From contig JAAZON010000045.1 in NCBI GenBank assembly GCA_012797725.1, positions 1-8,204 on the forward strand: 8,204 nt of DNA, written 5' to 3'. Every line of letters starts with the position of its first letter. The stretch's first letter is position 1. Below the pieces are notes generated by a model, which made no database searches, was not told where the DNA came from, and was given only the letters and a program-made list of their open reading frames with translations. The DNA comes from SAR324 cluster bacterium. GTDB taxonomy: Bacteria; Bdellovibrionota; UBA2361; JAAZON01. The position numbers were made by a program, and so were the translations under genes. This document shows, one piece after another, positions 1 to 7,879 of this stretch.

Positions 1-3000
1 AGAGAAATAGTTACCATGGGCTGCTTTCCACTTCACCCACTGACCACTTCCCTGCTCTGCCATCTCAAAATGCAGCAGGGTTTAGATGACGATGCGCGGA
101 CAATTCTCAAATTTGTCCGAGAAAATGTAGGGTTAAAGTTAAATGAACCAGCTGTAAAAAATGAAAAAGTAAACTGGATTCTACCTATCGAAATTGCCGA
201 TTATTTTGAAAAACGGATCTGTACAGATCAACTCTACGCCTCTTATGATAAGGCTATTGAGGATCTTGAAATTGAGTTTGGCGACTCAGTAAAACAGGGA
301 CATTATGATGTCTTGAGGGCATTATTATTGCAATCAGCTGATGGAATCAATCGTGCTGGCAGTGATCAAGTTGCCCTTATTTCGCAAATGATAGGATCGG
401 ATTTTGATACAACGAAGAGAATTCTTAGAGAATTAAGTGAACACGGTATCACAAGATTTGACCAAAATAACAAATTTAATAGTTTCTATTCAAGCGGGAT
501 TAACCCTCGTGCTCTTGATCAAAAAATTAGAGACCTTCTGAATAATAAGAATTTTGGAGACGACGAGTTATTTATTTTAAATGATCGATTAAAAGAATTT
601 TATCCAGGCGCAGACCGAATTGAAGTAAGTGTGTCATGGGGGACTTCGTCTGATTGGGCAGCGAGTACAGCGATTGTTAATGCAGATAATTTTAAAGTTG
701 ATCATTTGAGAGAATTGCTAAAACCTTATCAACTCTCTTTTCAAGGAATTCAAGAGGGTAATCGTGGTCTAGTAATTTGGTTATTACCATCAAATGAAAC
801 TGAAGTGGAGTTCTTCCGGCAAAATGCAATACCAACGATAAATGAAGCGTTTGGCGGTGCGACACCTCCACCTGTACTTATGGTTCTCCCATCTTTACCT
901 ATCAAAGCAGTTTCTGAGCAATTCCTAAGGCATCAAGCATTAATTACCATATCCAAAGACCCCGATGCCATTAAAGAAGTCGGCCAAATAACTTTTGATA
1001 ATGAAGTTGAAAAAACCATGAAAGCACTTAGGAAGGCTTTAGGTCAATTATTTGGCGATGAAGAAATGTTTACTACAATAAACCGAAAACCTGGTTCATT
1101 AATCGTTCCACAACCTTACAATGCCGCTATGGCTACTATTATTACCATAAACATTCAAAATACTTTACAGAAGTTATATGAATTGGCGTATCCTTATCGT
1201 CCACCCGAGTTTTTCACTGATTTACCGGGAAACCCCAAAAAGGGTGCTGCTCCTCTTCGCGATGCAGTGAAAATTGTCTCTAAGAATCTAATTCATAATC
1301 GTATCTCTTCAGCGTTGGCAGGAATGACAAAAGTTGCCAACGAGCGAGTATGCAAACACAACTTAATGATGAAGTGGCACATTCTATCAACAACCTATTG
1401 GATACAAGAACCTGATGTTTTAACTCTACAACATGCATGGAATTATCTTGAAGAGCAGGTAAAAGCAGATGATCAGGAAAAAGCAGTAAGGGAATTTATC
1501 CCTAACTTATTTACTTCACCTTTTGGATTTGATTTTAATACAGCTACCCTGCTATTTTGCGCTTGGATTGGTAAACACAATAATGAATTACGATTCTCAT
1601 CAAAAGGAAGAATCGTTGGGCTCGATTTTATTGAACAACTTCTAGATCAAAAAACACCTCAGGATTTCTTAGGAAAAATATGTGTTGATGAGTCACTTTA
1701 TATTTCAAGAAGAGATGCTGATAAATCTTTGATAGAGGGAAGAGCCTTGTTGGAAAAAATCCAGCGGGGTGAAAAATTTAGCCAAGATGAAGCCGGCGAT
1801 GCAATAAACAGATTAAAGGAAATTATTGACTCAGAGGTATGTCCAGAAGATGAACTTTGTGTGTTCGAACAAGTATTGGCTGTGATTAATACAGCATTGG
1901 ACTCATCGGAAAAATTTGATCAGGATGTATCAAAACTTCTACCGAAAATTTCAACTGAATCAAATCTGAACAATCTGATTGACCTTCAAGAAAAAGTAAA
2001 GCATTTACCACTTCCAGAAATTGTTTTACCCTCACAAATACCAGTAACAGAAATCCAATTAAAACTTACAAATCAAATTCAAAAAACAATTCAAGATTCT
2101 TGCCAAAAAGCTAAAACCCTGAATCGAATTGAAGGGGCTGACGCCATAAGAAACCTTCTGAGCGATCAAAAAGCAACCCTTAAGCGAGAAGGATATCTAG
2201 ATCAAGCGGCCATAATTTCCGAGGCTGAAAACCAACTCTCAGAACAAATTAAGAAACTAAAAGCTAATGATGAAGAAAAAGCTAAGCGATATCAAATCAA
2301 TGCAATGACATCCAAAGCTGATTTGATTAAATTGCTTGAGTATCAGAAAGAATTACAAGAAATGGAATTTGAGTCACAAGACCTGATTACACTCCAACAA
2401 CAGAGGCTTAGTGAGATAAATAGTGCTGTACGAGAACTTGAGACCTTCGCAGAAAATGTCAGTAATGTGTATCAGCAAGTATTGGATACTGAAATCGAGC
2501 CACTATATGAACGAATTTTGAAAAACAGTGACCGATTTATTGGTAGTGATTATGAAGAGAAATTAGATCAAGCAATACAATACATAAAAAATCTCAAATC
2601 GTTTTCTAATGCTCTAAAGGAAATTCAAAATTTTCCATTATCCACCCTTGAGGATGTTTCAAAAATTGAAGGAAAAATTTCCGAAATAAATGGCAAATAT
2701 GGAAATAAACTCTCTTCAAAACATCTTGAATCATTGGAAGACGTAAGAAAAGAGTACAAAGATCGTCTACATGAAAAGTATATCCAAACCGAAAAACAAA
2801 TCTATCTTCTAGAAAAACAGTTTGCTGAATTGTCCTCTGGCCAAATTAGAGAAAAAATGAGTGATTACTCGCCATTCATTTCCCCTGAAATGAAAGTGAA
2901 ATTAGAAAATATTAGAATTAGCTTGGTTGAGAAAGAGTCCGAGGAAAAACTAGCAAATACCGAAAATGTTATCGGAGAAATTGAGAAACTATTCTTATCG

Positions 3001-3057
3001 ATAGAAGATAAAGAAAAAAGAAAAGATTGTATAACTAGACTCCAGAAAAACATCTAG
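1..3057 (+). CDS. brxC: BrxC/PglY-type BREX ATPase (probable BrxC4), C-terminal part, 5'-truncated by window
   Basis: Large BREX ATPase subunit; its exact biochemical role is unsettled. The frame is open from base 1 (five codons precede the first ATG at 16), and the motif FPLHPLT lies right behind that ATG. In BrxC/PglY-like ATPases such a motif sits within or just after the ATPase domain, so I take the ATG as internal and the Walker A/B part as upstream of the window. Counting from that ATG, 1013 residues are visible. Residues about 96-160 look like a winged helix (YDVLRALLL, then RILRELSEHGI and a wing). Residues 253-263 (VIWLLPSNETE) look like a beta strand with a loop. From about residue 570 to the end the chain is charged and helix-rich, with likely coiled coils at about 690-1000. 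The stop is 9 bases before pglZ. Assignment rests on the motif, architecture and neighbours; the subtype label BrxC4 is inferred from context. Another giant DUF499-like ATPase is the main alternative. Confidence 0.72.
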   Translation, partial: REIVTMGCFPLHPLTTSLLCHLKMQQGLDDDARTILKFVRENVGLKLNEPAVKNEKVNWILPIEIADYFEKRICTDQLYASYDKAIEDLEIEFGDSVKQGHYDVLRALLLQSADGINRAGSDQVALISQMIGSDFDTTKRILRELSEHGITRFDQNNKFNSFYSSGINPRALDQKIRDLLNNKNFGDDELFILNDRLKEFYPGADRIEVSVSWGTSSDWAASTAIVNADNFKVDHLRELLKPYQLSFQGIQEGNRGLVIWLLPSNETEVEFFRQNAIPTINEAFGGATPPPVLMVLPSLPIKAVSEQFLRHQALITISKDPDAIKEVGQITFDNEVEKTMKALRKALGQLFGDEEMFTTINRKPGSLIVPQPYNAAMATIITINIQNTLQKLYELAYPYRPPEFFTDLPGNPKKGAAPLRDAVKIVSKNLIHNRISSALAGMTKVANERVCKHNLMMKWHILSTTYWIQEPDVLTLQHAWNYLEEQVKADDQEKAVREFIPNLFTSPFGFDFNTATLLFCAWIGKHNNELRFSSKGRIVGLDFIEQLLDQKTPQDFLGKICVDESLYISRRDADKSLIEGRALLEKIQRGEKFSQDEAGDAINRLKEIIDSEVCPEDELCVFEQVLAVINTALDSSEKFDQDVSKLLPKISTESNLNNLIDLQEKVKHLPLPEIVLPSQIPVTEIQLKLTNQIQKTIQDSCQKAKTLNRIEGADAIRNLLSDQKATLKREGYLDQAAIISEAENQLSEQIKKLKANDEEKAKRYQINAMTSKADLIKLLEYQKELQEMEFESQDLITLQQQRLSEINSAVRELETFAENVSNVYQQVLDTEIEPLYERILKNSDRFIGSDYEEKLDQAIQYIKNLKSFSNALKEIQNFPLSTLEDVSKIEGKISEINGKYGNKLSSKHLESLEDVRKEYKDRLHEKYIQTEKQIYLLEKQFAELSSGQIREKMSDYSPFISPEMKVKLENIRISLVEKESEEKLANTENVIGEIEKLFLSIEDKEKRKDCITRLQKNI

Positions 3058-3066
3058 GCGTAAACT

Positions 3067-5253
3067 ATGAGAATTAACGTGCATCCAATCATTCTTGACC
3101 GAAAACATGAAGCACCAATCCCTGAGGGGTACGAAGTCATTGAATCAGAAGTTCAATTCCTGCTTCATGCTAATGACAAAAAACCTCTCATGATAAAAGG
3201 TCAACGAGTATGTGATTGGGCACAAAAATATTATGATGGTAGAAATATTGTTTACAAAGAAATAACTCTACCCAAAACCCAACTTGTCGAATCTTTTCCG
3301 GAATTATCCGATGAAAAAGCACAATATATTTGCGAACTACTTGGCAAGAAAATCAACGCTATGCAGAAAATTTCTGCTAATGAAATCCTTTTTAGTTGTT
3401 TTCCAATCTCTCTTTGGGATGAACTACCATCTTTAAAACACGCGGCAGAATGGTTACTATGGCTCGATGAAACAAATCCTAACCCTGCCTTCACACCAAT
3501 TCTGAGAACAATCGCAACAGACTGGAAAAATGCATGTGTGGAAGCAAGCCCGCTTTATGATATTGTAGACCCAGCTAAAGCAAGAGAAACGCTAAAAGAA
3601 TGGCTCGGCGCAAAAATTACCCCATCTTTTAATCATTATGGACAATTTCCAGTTACTATACCTGAAAAATGGATCCTCGATTTACAAAAAATGTGGAACC
3701 TGGAAATTATCAATTCCAATGGGTCTTTTCTATTGGATATTATTAAGACGCCAATTGAATGGCGCTTTAAGCATCTTATTGCAACAAGAACATTAGATTT
3801 TTTTGAAAAACATATGGATTCAGAATATTTTTCTGATGATGTTTATGATGCCATGACGCGGCTTCTTTCTGGCAATGACCTATTACGCCTTAGAGTAATA
3901 AAACCTATTCCAGAACCAACAAAAGTACCCGAAGAACCAGAATCTGTGATTACTTGGTTTACAAAAGGATATTTACCCTTTAGGGAACAGCAACTAGCAA
4001 AAAAATCAGAGGAATTACCACCTAAAGTTCTTGAATTTGGGCAAGAATTTGCATGTTGGTATTTGAATTTTTACCCAAAAGCGTTATTTTCAAAAAAGTA
4101 CTTGAGCTTTTTCAAATCAAAGGACCTTCGTGATCTTGATTCAAATCACGTGAATCTCTTAATTATCCTTGATGGTTTACATGCGGTTGATGCTAAGTAT
4201 CTTCTTGCTAATTTACTAAATTCTGAAGGTCAAAATCGCCTAGTAATGACGGAAAATGATTATTGTTTTGCTCCATTGCCTACAGTAACCGATTTTTCAA
4301 AAGGAGCTCTCATTCATGGTGTTCAGCCTACTTTTATGAAGGAATTTGCTTTGTTGGGAGAAGATGTTTCTGAATACCAAACTCCAGTACCGATGCTTCA
4401 AGAAGCAAAACCTGGAAATTTATTTATGTGGCGCATCCAAGATCCTGATCATACCTATCATGCCAAGAACAAATCATCAATGTTAAAAAAGGACGTTGAA
4501 GGATCTTTGTCTACAATAGCAACAAAGATCCTTGAAGTAGTCGACAACGTTTCGGTAACACAACCTTTAAGGATTATTATTACGACTGATCATGGAAGAT
4601 TTCTCGGAACATCAAAAAGGGATGTTGACATACCTGCTAATATGGAGGCTCACGGTCGAGCCGCATGGGGAAAAACGAATATTGAATACAATGAAACAGG
4701 GTACAAGATAGAAAATGATCTGGTCTTCTTATCCAAAGACAGATTTGGTTTACTTTCAGATGATGCTGCAGTTATACTAACGGATCATGCTTTTAGAAGT
4801 GAAAAACAAAAAAAGGAAATTAGTACACACGGCGGACTCTTCCCTGAAGAAGTAATAATTCCCTGGATGGTATTCGAAAGGAATTTGTCCAGACCTGAAA
4901 TAAATATTAAGCTTTCTGGAAAAGGTCAAGCCAATCAACCAGGTTCAGTAAAAATTCTTGCGATTAATCCAAGCTCAATCGATATTACAATCTCTAGAAT
5001 CATTTTCGTTTTTAATGAAGATGACAAGTATGTCATAAATGTTGACCAAAAGATTCCAGGTATGGACAAAATAGATTTTGATATTACTCTCCCGGCATGG
5101 CCATCTTCCGAACAAAAAGCGCAAGGAAGGGCTCAAGCTTTCTTCCAATTACCAGAAGGGGATGATTACGCAAGTGAAATCAACCTTTCCGATTTGGAAG
5201 TAACTGAGCTGTACACTCGTGATAAATCCTTATTAGAAGGACTCGACTTATGA
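3067..5253 (+). CDS. pglZ: BREX protein PglZ, alkaline phosphatase superfamily
   Basis: PglZ is the hallmark protein of all BREX types, a cytoplasmic metal-dependent enzyme of the alkaline phosphatase fold; some members show nuclease activity. This 728-residue protein shows the expected motifs in order: LIILDGLHAVDA with D369 and D375 (first metal site), LPTVTDFSKGALIHG at 404-418 with T408 as the likely nucleophile, ITTDHG with D508 and H509, DH at 573-574, and THGG with H588 followed by the family's FPEEVIIPW stretch. Residues 1-365 are a mostly helical N-terminal region; residues about 609-720 alternate short hydrophobic strands and look like a beta-sandwich. No signal peptide or membrane segment is seen. 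ATG 3067 is preceded by a weak TAGG overlapping the brxC stop, about 8 bases upstream. The last codons overlap brxL by 4 bases. A perfect 12-bp inverted repeat lies inside the gene (4499-4533). All key residues are intact, so it is probably active. Confidence 0.95.
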   Translation: MRINVHPIILDRKHEAPIPEGYEVIESEVQFLLHANDKKPLMIKGQRVCDWAQKYYDGRNIVYKEITLPKTQLVESFPELSDEKAQYICELLGKKINAMQKISANEILFSCFPISLWDELPSLKHAAEWLLWLDETNPNPAFTPILRTIATDWKNACVEASPLYDIVDPAKARETLKEWLGAKITPSFNHYGQFPVTIPEKWILDLQKMWNLEIINSNGSFLLDIIKTPIEWRFKHLIATRTLDFFEKHMDSEYFSDDVYDAMTRLLSGNDLLRLRVIKPIPEPTKVPEEPESVITWFTKGYLPFREQQLAKKSEELPPKVLEFGQEFACWYLNFYPKALFSKKYLSFFKSKDLRDLDSNHVNLLIILDGLHAVDAKYLLANLLNSEGQNRLVMTENDYCFAPLPTVTDFSKGALIHGVQPTFMKEFALLGEDVSEYQTPVPMLQEAKPGNLFMWRIQDPDHTYHAKNKSSMLKKDVEGSLSTIATKILEVVDNVSVTQPLRIIITTDHGRFLGTSKRDVDIPANMEAHGRAAWGKTNIEYNETGYKIENDLVFLSKDRFGLLSDDAAVILTDHAFRSEKQKKEISTHGGLFPEEVIIPWMVFERNLSRPEINIKLSGKGQANQPGSVKILAINPSSIDITISRIIFVFNEDDKYVINVDQKIPGMDKIDFDITLPAWPSSEQKAQGRAQAFFQLPEGDDYASEINLSDLEVTELYTRDKSLLEGLDL
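4499..4533 (+). repeat. Perfect 12-bp inverted repeat inside pglZ
   Basis: AAGGATCTTTGT at 4499-4510 is followed after 11 bases by its exact reverse complement, ACAAAGATCCTT, at 4522-4533. Beyond one mismatch two further pairs can form. It lies between the conserved motifs of pglZ and codes for an ordinary helical stretch (GSLSTIATKIL). No T-run follows, so it is not a standard terminator. It could form a stable mRNA hairpin or be a protein-binding site; the function is unknown. Confidence 0.8.
5235..5241 (+). promoter_or_regulatory. Ribosome binding site of brxL
   Basis: AGAAGGA lies inside the last codons of pglZ and ends 8 bases before the ATG at 5250. It is the best Shine-Dalgarno match of the three gene starts whose upstream sequence can be seen, and it supports ATG 5250 as the brxL start. 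Together with the ATGA stop/start overlap it suggests that brxL can both reinitiate after pglZ translation and recruit ribosomes itself. Confidence 0.75.
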
Positions 5254-6716
5254 CAGATAAAAATCTTGATACATCCTCTGACAAATCTACTTATACTGAA
5301 AATGAACTGGACATTAAAGTTCAAAAAGTGTTCGGCGACTTGTCCATCGATAAACGTCGTCTACCAATGACTAAGCTTGATAAACGAGGTATCCCAGCAT
5401 ACGTTGCAGAATGGGCAATCGACACTATAGTTCCCAATCGTGGAGAGTTATCGCAAGAGAACATCTCCAAAATCCTTGATTGGTCAAACAAATTCATCCC
5501 AGGTCCAGAAGAAGCTAAAGTAATCCAAAACAGACTTTTAAATGGTGAAACCATTAAAGTCTTAACTTCTATGGAAGTAGATATTAAACTGACAAGAAAC
5601 AAGCAAGAGAGAGTTGCCCAATTAAAACTCCTGCAAATTTCTGACGCAATTATCGCTGATGGTATCGTAGATAAATATCATGATTTACTCAAGCAAGGGA
5701 TGTGGGGAGTAGTCGAACTCATTAATGGCCCAGACGGAGTTGCCGTCGTAAGTTTTAAGCCAATGCAAGCAACTTTTGACTTAAATTTATTTAAGCAGTC
5801 CAGAAAAATGTTTACATTAAAGGAATGGATGGCCTTACTAGTGACATCAATGGGCTATGATCCTAATTATTTCTCTGAAGAAGAACAGATTTTAGTCTTG
5901 TGCAGGCTCTTACCATTAGTTCAAAAGAGCATGCACTTAATAGAATTAGCTCCAAAAGGGACAGGTAAAAGTTACTTCTTCGAAAATATTTCTTCCAGAG
6001 TTAGATTAGTTAGCGGCGGTAATATTTCTCCGGCAGTATTATTTGTTAATAATGCATCTGGTCAATGGGGCCTTTTAGCAAGATATAAGGTTGTCGTTCT
6101 TGACGAAGTTCAGACATTAAAATTTGAAAAACCTGAAGAGATTGTAGGTGGACTAAAAGGTTTCCTAGCAAACTCTCGCTTAACTCGTGGGGGGTTACAT
6201 GAATCGTCAAGTGACTGTGGTTTAGTTTTGCTTGCAAATATTTTGCTTGATTCAAACCAGAATCCAATTGAATCCCCTCTATTGAAAGAATTACCTGATT
6301 TCTTACAAGAAACAGCCTTTCTAGATCGTTTCAAAGGGATTATCCCAGGATGGAAAACAAAAAAACTTAGCCCGGATAGTTTTGCTAAGAATGTTGGTCT
6401 TAAGGCTGATTTCTTTGGGGATGCATTGCTTGCATTCCGCGATGATTTAGTCATTGATCAGTTTTGTTCGAAAAATATTAAATTAAAAGGAAAAAAATAT
6501 AAGCGAAATGATGATGCAATTCAATCAATAGCAAGTGGAATGATGAAATTGCTTTTTCCTGATGGCGAAGTTTCTAACGAAGATTTTTTTCATTATTGCA
6601 TTTGTCCAGCTATCCAATTACGGCAACTCATCTGGAATCAACTTCAAATGCTAGATGCAGAATACCGTCAATATGATAATTTAATTGAAAGCGACTTTCC
6701 AGAATTGGGTGAATAA
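5250..6716 (+). CDS. brxL: BrxL-type AAA+ ATPase, short form without the Lon protease domain
   Basis: BrxL is the Lon-related AAA+ protein of BREX types 1 and 4; known members assemble into rings on DNA and are needed for phage restriction. In this 488-residue protein the Walker A motif is APKGTGKS (234-241, K240), Walker B is VVVLDE (281-286, D285/E286), and FLDRFKGIIPGW (about 357-368) is a strongly BrxL-like block. The N-terminal 200 residues, starting with a polar, probably disordered stretch, correspond to the family's N-terminal domain. The protein ends soon after the PAIQLRQLIWNQL helix, where type 1 BrxL (roughly 680 residues) continues into a Lon-like protease domain; that domain is absent here. 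There is no sign of a frameshift: the stop overlaps the next gene's start as TAATG, so this end is natural. Short BrxL-like proteins are known. The start is fixed by AGAAGGA and the 4-base overlap with pglZ. Confidence 0.92.
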   Translation: MTDKNLDTSSDKSTYTENELDIKVQKVFGDLSIDKRRLPMTKLDKRGIPAYVAEWAIDTIVPNRGELSQENISKILDWSNKFIPGPEEAKVIQNRLLNGETIKVLTSMEVDIKLTRNKQERVAQLKLLQISDAIIADGIVDKYHDLLKQGMWGVVELINGPDGVAVVSFKPMQATFDLNLFKQSRKMFTLKEWMALLVTSMGYDPNYFSEEEQILVLCRLLPLVQKSMHLIELAPKGTGKSYFFENISSRVRLVSGGNISPAVLFVNNASGQWGLLARYKVVVLDEVQTLKFEKPEEIVGGLKGFLANSRLTRGGLHESSSDCGLVLLANILLDSNQNPIESPLLKELPDFLQETAFLDRFKGIIPGWKTKKLSPDSFAKNVGLKADFFGDALLAFRDDLVIDQFCSKNIKLKGKKYKRNDDAIQSIASGMMKLLFPDGEVSNEDFFHYCICPAIQLRQLIWNQLQMLDAEYRQYDNLIESDFPELGE

Positions 6717-7879
6717 TGGAGAATGGTATTTATCTTGATAACAATGCAACGACCCCATGTGATCCTCGTGTAGTGGAAAAAATGCTGCCATACTTTAGTG
6801 AAGTCTATGGCAATCCTGCTAATGGGTACCATATTCAGGGTCGGATGGCAGGCAAAGCGGTTGATAAAGCAAGAGAACAGGTAGCTGAATTAATTGGCGC
6901 ACAACCATATGAAATATATTTTACTGGGGGTGCTTCAGAAAGCGACAACTTAGCGATATTTGGAATTATTAGGAACCCAAAACACGACTCCCAAAAGCGT
7001 ATTGTCTCTTCGAAAATTGAACATAAAGCTATTCTTAAACCATGTAGGAAGTTAGAAGAAGAGGGGTATTATATTTCCTTGCTACCTGTTGACTCTCAAG
7101 GCGTGATAAAGGTTGAAAATGCAAGAAATGAAATAAACAGCCAGACTATACTTGTTTCCATACAATTAGCAAACAACGAAATTGGTTCAATTCAACCGGT
7201 TAAGGAAATAGCTGAAATAGCCCATGAATTTGGAGCAACGATACACAGTGATGCAGCCCAAGCAGTTGGAAAAATTCCTGTAAATGTTGAAGCTTTAGGC
7301 ATTGATATGCTCTCTATTAGTGCTCACAAATTTTACGGTCCTAAAGGAATAGGTGCACTTTACATAAAGGGCGGCTTGAAAAACATTCCTATTGAGCCTA
7401 TCATTTACGGCGGTGGCCAAGAAAAAGGATTACGATCTGGAACCACTAATGTTCCTGCAATTGTCGGTTTTGGAGAAGCAGCAGAAATTTGTAAAAATGA
7501 ATTATCCGTAGAAATCGAGAGAATTTCAGGTCTGAGAAATTTACTTGAAAAAGAACTCACTTCAAGAATTTCTGATATTGTCATTAATGCCCAGAAAACA
7601 GAAAGATTACCTAATACAAGCAGCATAATCTTCCCAGGCATTGAAGCTGATGCATTAATATTGACTCTAGTTAATGTAATGATGGGAACTGGATCTGCCT
7701 GCAATTCTGGCGCTATTGAGCCTTCCCATGTATTACAGGCTATGGGAATTTCACGAGAAGCTGCATCAAGAACCGTTCGTGCAAGTCTCGGACGATTTAC
7801 CACTAAAGAGCAAATTATTCAAACATTATCGGAGATCACTGCAAGTATTAATAGAGTTGCCATAAAAAAGACAATATAA
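6716..7879 (+). CDS. Cysteine desulfurase (NifS/IscS/DndA family, PLP-dependent)
   Basis: Removes sulfur from L-cysteine, giving alanine and a protein-bound persulfide that is passed to an acceptor. The 387-residue protein has the full active site: YLDNNATTP at the N terminus, H103 in EHKAIL, D179 and Q182 in HSDAAQ, the PLP lysine K205 in SAHKFYGPKG, and the catalytic C329 in GSACNSG on the mobile loop, followed by EPSHVLQAMG and SLGRFTT. Spacing matches class I enzymes such as IscS. It stops soon after SLGRFTT and lacks the longer C-terminal tail by which IscS contacts IscU, and no IscU or other Fe-S assembly gene is visible next to it. The ATG overlaps the brxL stop (TAATG), with a weak GGGTGA 3 bases upstream, so it is very likely translated together with brxL. 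This suggests a dedicated role in the BREX operon, comparable to DndA in DNA phosphorothioation (inference). A housekeeping NifS-like role is the alternative; family assignment is firm. Confidence 0.95.
   Translation: MENGIYLDNNATTPCDPRVVEKMLPYFSEVYGNPANGYHIQGRMAGKAVDKAREQVAELIGAQPYEIYFTGGASESDNLAIFGIIRNPKHDSQKRIVSSKIEHKAILKPCRKLEEEGYYISLLPVDSQGVIKVENARNEINSQTILVSIQLANNEIGSIQPVKEIAEIAHEFGATIHSDAAQAVGKIPVNVEALGIDMLSISAHKFYGPKGIGALYIKGGLKNIPIEPIIYGGGQEKGLRSGTTNVPAIVGFGEAAEICKNELSVEIERISGLRNLLEKELTSRISDIVINAQKTERLPNTSSIIFPGIEADALILTLVNVMMGTGSACNSGAIEPSHVLQAMGISREAASRTVRASLGRFTTKEQIIQTLSEITASINRVAIKKTI

Noticed and set aside
16..18. ATG at 16 as the true start of the BrxC-like gene
   Set aside because: The frame is open upstream to base 1, there is no good ribosome binding site, and the protein would begin in the middle of the ATPase region, right before the FPLHPLT motif, with no P-loop.
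1313..1342. 8-bp inverted repeat CGTTGGCA / TGCCAACG in the brxC-like gene
   Set aside because: With a 14-base loop, one or two such repeats are expected by chance in a window of this size.
4809..4815. A_AAA_AAG slippery heptamer in the correct frame inside pglZ; a -1 shift would stop at TAG 4821, just before catalytic H588
   Set aside because: Such A-runs arise easily in AT-rich genes, no upstream Shine-Dalgarno stimulator or close downstream stem is evident, and the product would lack part of the active site.
6189..6194. Run of six G in brxL as a phase-variation tract
   Set aside because: Six bases are too short to be a convincing slippage tract, and the run simply encodes Gly-Gly in an intact frame.
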